Shown here one piece after another: positions 12,665 to 15,319 of a stretch of DNA of 15,319 nucleotides. How positions within the stretch are numbered: position 1 is the stretch's first letter; each line of letters starts with the position of its first letter. The notes under the pieces were generated by a model. The model saw only the letters and a program-made list of their open reading frames with translations. It was not told the origin of the DNA and searched no databases. Both the position numbers and the translations under genes were made by a program. This DNA is from DASZKW01 sp035552775. GTDB taxonomy: Bacteria; Actinomycetota; Acidimicrobiia; Acidimicrobiales; Palsa-688. The stretch covers positions 1-15,319 of the forward strand of contig DASZKW010000069.1 of NCBI GenBank assembly GCA_035552775.1, in the 5' to 3' direction.

Positions 12665-13597
12665 GTGAACGTCGCCGCAGCCGACGCTGAACCCCGATTC
12701 GCGTCGCCCGCCCAGGTACGCGAAGGCCTGCGGGGCGTGGGCTACCTGGCCGACGACGGGATCGCCGGCGTGGTCTACCTGGGCGACCGCCTCGGCAAGC
12801 CCGTGCTCGTCGAGGGGCCGGCGGGCACGGGCAAGACCCAGCTGGCCAAGTCGGTGGCCGAGGCGCTCGGGGCGCGCCTGATCCGCCTCCAGTGCTACGA
12901 GGGCATCGACGAGTCCAAGGCGCTCTACGAGTGGAACTACAAAAAGCAGCTGCTGCGGATCCAGTCCCAGCGCGTGGCCTCATCGGAGCACCAGGTCGGC
13001 GAGGGGTGGGGCGACGTCGAGGAGGACATCTTCTCCGAGGAGTTCCTGCTCACCCGGCCTCTCCTCGAGGCGATCCGCGCCACCGAGCCCGTCGTGCTGC
13101 TCATCGACGAGGTCGACCGGGTGGAGGTGGAGACCGAGGCACTCCTGCTCGAGGTCCTCTCCGACTACCAGGTGTCGATCCCGGAGCTGGGCACGGTCAA
13201 GGCCACCCAGATCCCCCTCGTGTTCTTGACCTCCAATAACACCAGGGAGCTGTCGGAGGCCCTCAAGCGGCGCTGCCTTTTTCTCCACATCGACTACCCC
13301 GACGTCGAGCGGGAGCGCCAGATAGTCCTCACCCGCGTCCCGGGGATCTCCGCCGCGCTCGCCGATCAGGTGGTGAGGATCGTGCGGTCGATCCGCGCCC
13401 TGGAGCTCAAGAAGGCGCCTTCGGTGTCGGAGACCCTCGACTGGGCCCGCACCCTGCTGCTGCTCGGTATCTCCAACGTGGACGCCGACGCCGCCACCTC
13501 CACGCTGCACATCCTGCTCAAGTACCAGTCCGACATCGACAAGGCGGCCAAGGAGCTGTCGGCCACCGACGCGGCCCCCGGCGCCAAGGCGCGGTGA
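12665..13597 (+). CDS. MoxR-family AAA+ ATPase
   Basis: A 310-residue AAA+ ATPase of the MoxR class, chaperone-like ATPases that work with VWA-domain proteins to mature or activate a client enzyme. Walker A is GPAGTGKT (51-58). Walker B is VVLLIDEVD (143-151, with D148 and E149). Sensor 1 lies in FLTSNNTREL (187-196), followed by the arginine-finger-like EALKRRC (198-204). A C-terminal helical lid follows (about 225-300). The GTG at 12665 has a strong ribosome binding site and gives a short N-terminus; the same frame stays open further upstream only as a shadow of proA. The stop overlaps the GTG of the VWA gene (GTGA), which marks an obligate pair. No carbon monoxide dehydrogenase or other obvious client gene is nearby, so the target is unknown. 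Confidence 0.9.
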   Translation: MNVAAADAEPRFASPAQVREGLRGVGYLADDGIAGVVYLGDRLGKPVLVEGPAGTGKTQLAKSVAEALGARLIRLQCYEGIDESKALYEWNYKKQLLRIQSQRVASSEHQVGEGWGDVEEDIFSEEFLLTRPLLEAIRATEPVVLLIDEVDRVEVETEALLLEVLSDYQVSIPELGTVKATQIPLVFLTSNNTRELSEALKRRCLFLHIDYPDVERERQIVLTRVPGISAALADQVVRIVRSIRALELKKAPSVSETLDWARTLLLLGISNVDADAATSTLHILLKYQSDIDKAAKELSATDAAPGAKAR

Positions 13598-15129
13598 CTC
13601 AGGAGACCGTGGCTCCCGAGGCCGTGACTCCCGAGACGGTGCCCGCTGAGACGGTGCCCGCTGAGACGGTACCTTCGGCGGCGCCGACCTCGGAGGCGGC
13701 AGGCGGTGGCCTGCTCGAGGTGTTGTCGAGCTTCGTGACCGAGCTGCGCAGCGCCGGCATCCCCGTGAGCCTTACCGAGAACCTCGACGCGGTCGAGGCG
13801 TTGCGCCACATCCCCCTCGAGGACCGTGAGGCGTTCAAGTACTCGCTCGCGGCCACCCTGGTGAAGAACTACGCCCACTGGAAGGCTTTCGAGACCGTCT
13901 TCGAGGTGTTCTTCTCCCAGCGTGGGAGCCGCTACCGCCTGAAGGACGACGACGACGGCTCGGGCGCCGGCGACGTGATCGACGATCTGCTCGGTTCGCG
14001 GGAAGGCGAGGGCGGCGCCTCGGAGGCGATGACGGCGGAGGAGCTGGCCGAGATGCTCCTGCGGGCGCTGGCGGACGGCGACGACGCCCTGCTCCGGGCC
14101 ATCGCTCGCGCCGCGGTGACCCGTTACGCGGGGATGGAGCCGGGACGGCCCGTCGGCGGTAGCTACTACCTGTACCGGACGCTGCGCCAGCTGGACCTCG
14201 ACGCGGCGATGGATCAGCTCATGGCCGGCGCCGGGGCCGAAGGGGAGCGGACCGAACTGGAGGAGCGCCTCGAACGCGAGGAGTACCAGGGCCGCCTGGC
14301 CAAGCTGCGGGCGGAGGTGGAGGCGGAGATCAGGCGCCGCCTGGTCGCCGACCGGGGGGCGGTGGCGGTGGCCAAGTCGCTGCGCAAGCCGCTGCCCGAG
14401 GACATCGACTTCATGCACGCCAACCGCGACGAGTTGGTGGCGCTGCGCCGGGCCATCGCCCCGCTGACGAGGAAGCTCGCCGTACGCCTGGCCCGCAAGC
14501 GCCGGGCCGGGCGCAAGGGACCGCTCGACTTCCGCTCCACGGTGCGCCACTCACTGTCGTATGGCGGCGTTCCCGCCGATCCCCAGTTCCGCCACCCGCG
14601 GCCATCCAAGCCCGAGATCATGGTGGTTGCCGACATCTCGGGGTCGGTGGCCGCCTTCGCCCGCTTCACCCTCCAGATGGTCCACGCCATCAGCTCCCAG
14701 TTCTCCCGGGTGCGCTCGTTCGTGTTCATCGACGGCATAGACGAGGTCACCGGCTACTTCCAGGGCACCGACGACATCGGGGAGGCCATCCACCGGATCA
14801 ACACCGAGGCCGACGTGATCTGGGTCGACGGTCACTCCGACTACGGCCACGCCCTCGAGGTCTTCTGGGACCGGTGGGGCAAGGAAGTGAACCCGAAGAC
14901 GACGATCCTGGTCCTCGGTGACGCCCGCAACAACTATCACGCCTCACAAGCGTGGGTACTGTCCGAGCTGGCGAACAAGGCTCGCCACCTCTACTGGTTG
15001 AACCCCGAGCCCCGCTCGTACTGGGACACCGGCGACTCCATCGTCGGCCAGTACGCGCTCTACTGCGACGGCGCCTACGAGTGCCGCAACCTCAAGCAGC
15101 TGGAGCGCTTCGTCGAGCAGCTCGGATAG
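13594..15129 (+). CDS. VWA domain-containing CoxE-like protein
   Basis: A 511-residue protein of the CoxE-like VWA group, the usual partner of MoxR ATPases. Order: a repeat tail at residues 4-28, a helical region (FVTELRSAGIPVSLTENLDA, YSLAATLVKNYAHWKAFETV), an acidic linker (DDDDGSG), a charged helical middle rich in Arg and Glu (about 140-290), then the VWA domain from about 340. Its MIDAS metal site begins D347-I-S349-G-S351, with further conserved HSDYGHAL and LVLGDARNNYH. The GTG start overlaps the MoxR stop (GTGA). In CO dehydrogenase clusters CoxD and CoxE act in insertion of the active-site metal cluster; here no such cluster is visible, so only the general pairing can be transferred. 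No signal peptide or membrane segment is apparent, so it is probably cytoplasmic. Confidence 0.9.
   Translation: MTQETVAPEAVTPETVPAETVPAETVPSAAPTSEAAGGGLLEVLSSFVTELRSAGIPVSLTENLDAVEALRHIPLEDREAFKYSLAATLVKNYAHWKAFETVFEVFFSQRGSRYRLKDDDDGSGAGDVIDDLLGSREGEGGASEAMTAEELAEMLLRALADGDDALLRAIARAAVTRYAGMEPGRPVGGSYYLYRTLRQLDLDAAMDQLMAGAGAEGERTELEERLEREEYQGRLAKLRAEVEAEIRRRLVADRGAVAVAKSLRKPLPEDIDFMHANRDELVALRRAIAPLTRKLAVRLARKRRAGRKGPLDFRSTVRHSLSYGGVPADPQFRHPRPSKPEIMVVADISGSVAAFARFTLQMVHAISSQFSRVRSFVFIDGIDEVTGYFQGTDDIGEAIHRINTEADVIWVDGHSDYGHALEVFWDRWGKEVNPKTTILVLGDARNNYHASQAWVLSELANKARHLYWLNPEPRSYWDTGDSIVGQYALYCDGAYECRNLKQLERFVEQLG
13603..13677 (+). repeat. 15-bp in-frame repeat at the VWA protein N-terminus, five copies
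   Basis: Units start at 13603, 13618, 13633, 13648 and 13663. The third and fourth are identical (GAGACGGTGCCCGCT). They encode ETVAP, EAVTP, ETVPA, ETVPA, ETVPS. Confidence 0.9.
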
Positions 15130-15180
15130 TCCGTCCGCCCGGCGGCGGCGCACGAGGTTACTGTCTAGGTACCAAGGGGT

Positions 15181-15187
15181 GAGGAGG
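15181..15187 (+). promoter_or_regulatory. Ribosome binding site deciding the start of the last gene
   Basis: GAGGAGG ends 1 nt before the ATG at 15189 but 7 nt before the in-frame ATG at 15195. Only the second spacing is functional, so translation should begin at 15195. A possible -10 (TACTGT, 15159-15164) lies upstream. Confidence 0.7.
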
Positions 15188-15194
15188 CATGGCC

Positions 15195-15319
15195 ATGGCT
15201 TTGCTCGGGCGAGAGTTCATTGCGGTCCCCGACGACCGCAAGCGACAGATGGTGTTCAAGTGGCCCGACCACAGCATCCGCAAGATGACCAGGGCCATCG
15301 TGGACGCGGACGAGATGGT
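15195..15319 (+). CDS. SPFH-domain protein, N-terminal fragment
   Basis: Only the first 41 codons are in the window and the gene runs off the right end. The start MALLGREFIAVPDDRKRQMV followed by FKWPDHSIRKMTRAIVDADE resembles the N-terminus of bacterial SPFH (stomatin/prohibitin/flotillin-type) proteins related to Bacillus YdjI, in which a tryptophan-containing K/R-W-P block leads into the first strand of the SPFH domain. Such proteins scaffold membrane microdomains, and YdjI is encoded with PspA in Bacillus subtilis, which fits the pspA gene 5 kb away. It is 65 nt downstream of the VWA gene and may be transcribed separately or with it. The fragment is short, so the family call is moderate. 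Confidence 0.55.
   Translation, partial: MALLGREFIAVPDDRKRQMVFKWPDHSIRKMTRAIVDADEM

Noticed and set aside
13366..14550. 394-residue minus-strand ORF opposite the MoxR/VWA genes
   Set aside because: No recognisable domain; it covers the junction and N-terminal half of two certain plus-strand genes.
15189..15191. First ATG as start of the SPFH protein
   Set aside because: The Shine-Dalgarno GAGGAGG would be 1 nt away; the in-frame ATG at 15195 has a 7-nt spacing.

Overview
The window is a very GC-rich, gene-dense piece of a bacterial chromosome. The order radical SAM protein (TIGR03960 type) - DUF2344 protein - RNase E/G - L21 - L27 - Obg - (...) - ProB is the standard actinobacterial arrangement. 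Together with GTG starts, TAGnnT-type -10 boxes and apparently leaderless genes it points to Actinomycetota. Acidimicrobiia is my best guess, but that class assignment is an inference.

Layout. Positions 1-3229 (+) hold the 3' end of a B12-binding/radical SAM protein carrying a perfect 30-bp in-frame repeat, then a DUF2344 protein, then RNase E/G with a long disordered N-terminus. Positions 3230-3386 are intergenic and carry a perfect 23-bp inverted repeat. Positions 3387-5306 (+) hold rplU, rpmA and obgE. Positions 5307-5712 are a 406-bp repeat-rich gap: a 19-bp tandem repeat that begins at the obgE stop codon, a 12-bp perfect hairpin, and an 11-copy 16/17-bp GC-rich array ending in a probable promoter. 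Positions 5713-7595 (+) hold a class II aldolase/adducin-like protein overlapping proB. Positions 7596-8268 are a compositionally different stretch with one weak minus-strand ORF. Positions 8269-9282 (+) encode a short NAD-type 6-phosphogluconate dehydrogenase. Positions 9304-10998 (-) hold PspA and a two-membrane-segment partner candidate. Positions 10999-11351 contain dispersed and direct repeats between divergent promoters. Positions 11352-12605 (+) are proA. Positions 12665-15129 (+) are an overlapping MoxR ATPase / VWA (CoxE-like) pair. From 15195 to the end is the start of an SPFH-type protein.

How the genes work together. The first half is ribosome biogenesis and RNA metabolism (RNase E/G, L21, L27, Obg). 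ProB and ProA make glutamate-5-semialdehyde for proline, but their genes are about 3.8 kb apart, separated by gnd and the oppositely oriented psp pair. PspA, its membrane neighbour and the SPFH protein suggest membrane-stress functions. MoxR and the VWA protein form a chaperone-type ATPase/adaptor pair with no visible client.

Most notable: at least three unrelated repeat families sit in the intergenic gaps, including a 20-nt sequence present three times about 8 kb apart. In-frame 15-bp or 30-bp tandem repeats occur in the disordered ends or linkers of four proteins. A consistent TAGnnT box lies exactly 6 nt before three start codons. The adducin-like protein lacks the catalytic glutamate of true class II aldolases. 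I see no CRISPR array, tRNA, rRNA, transposase or recognisable new defence system.
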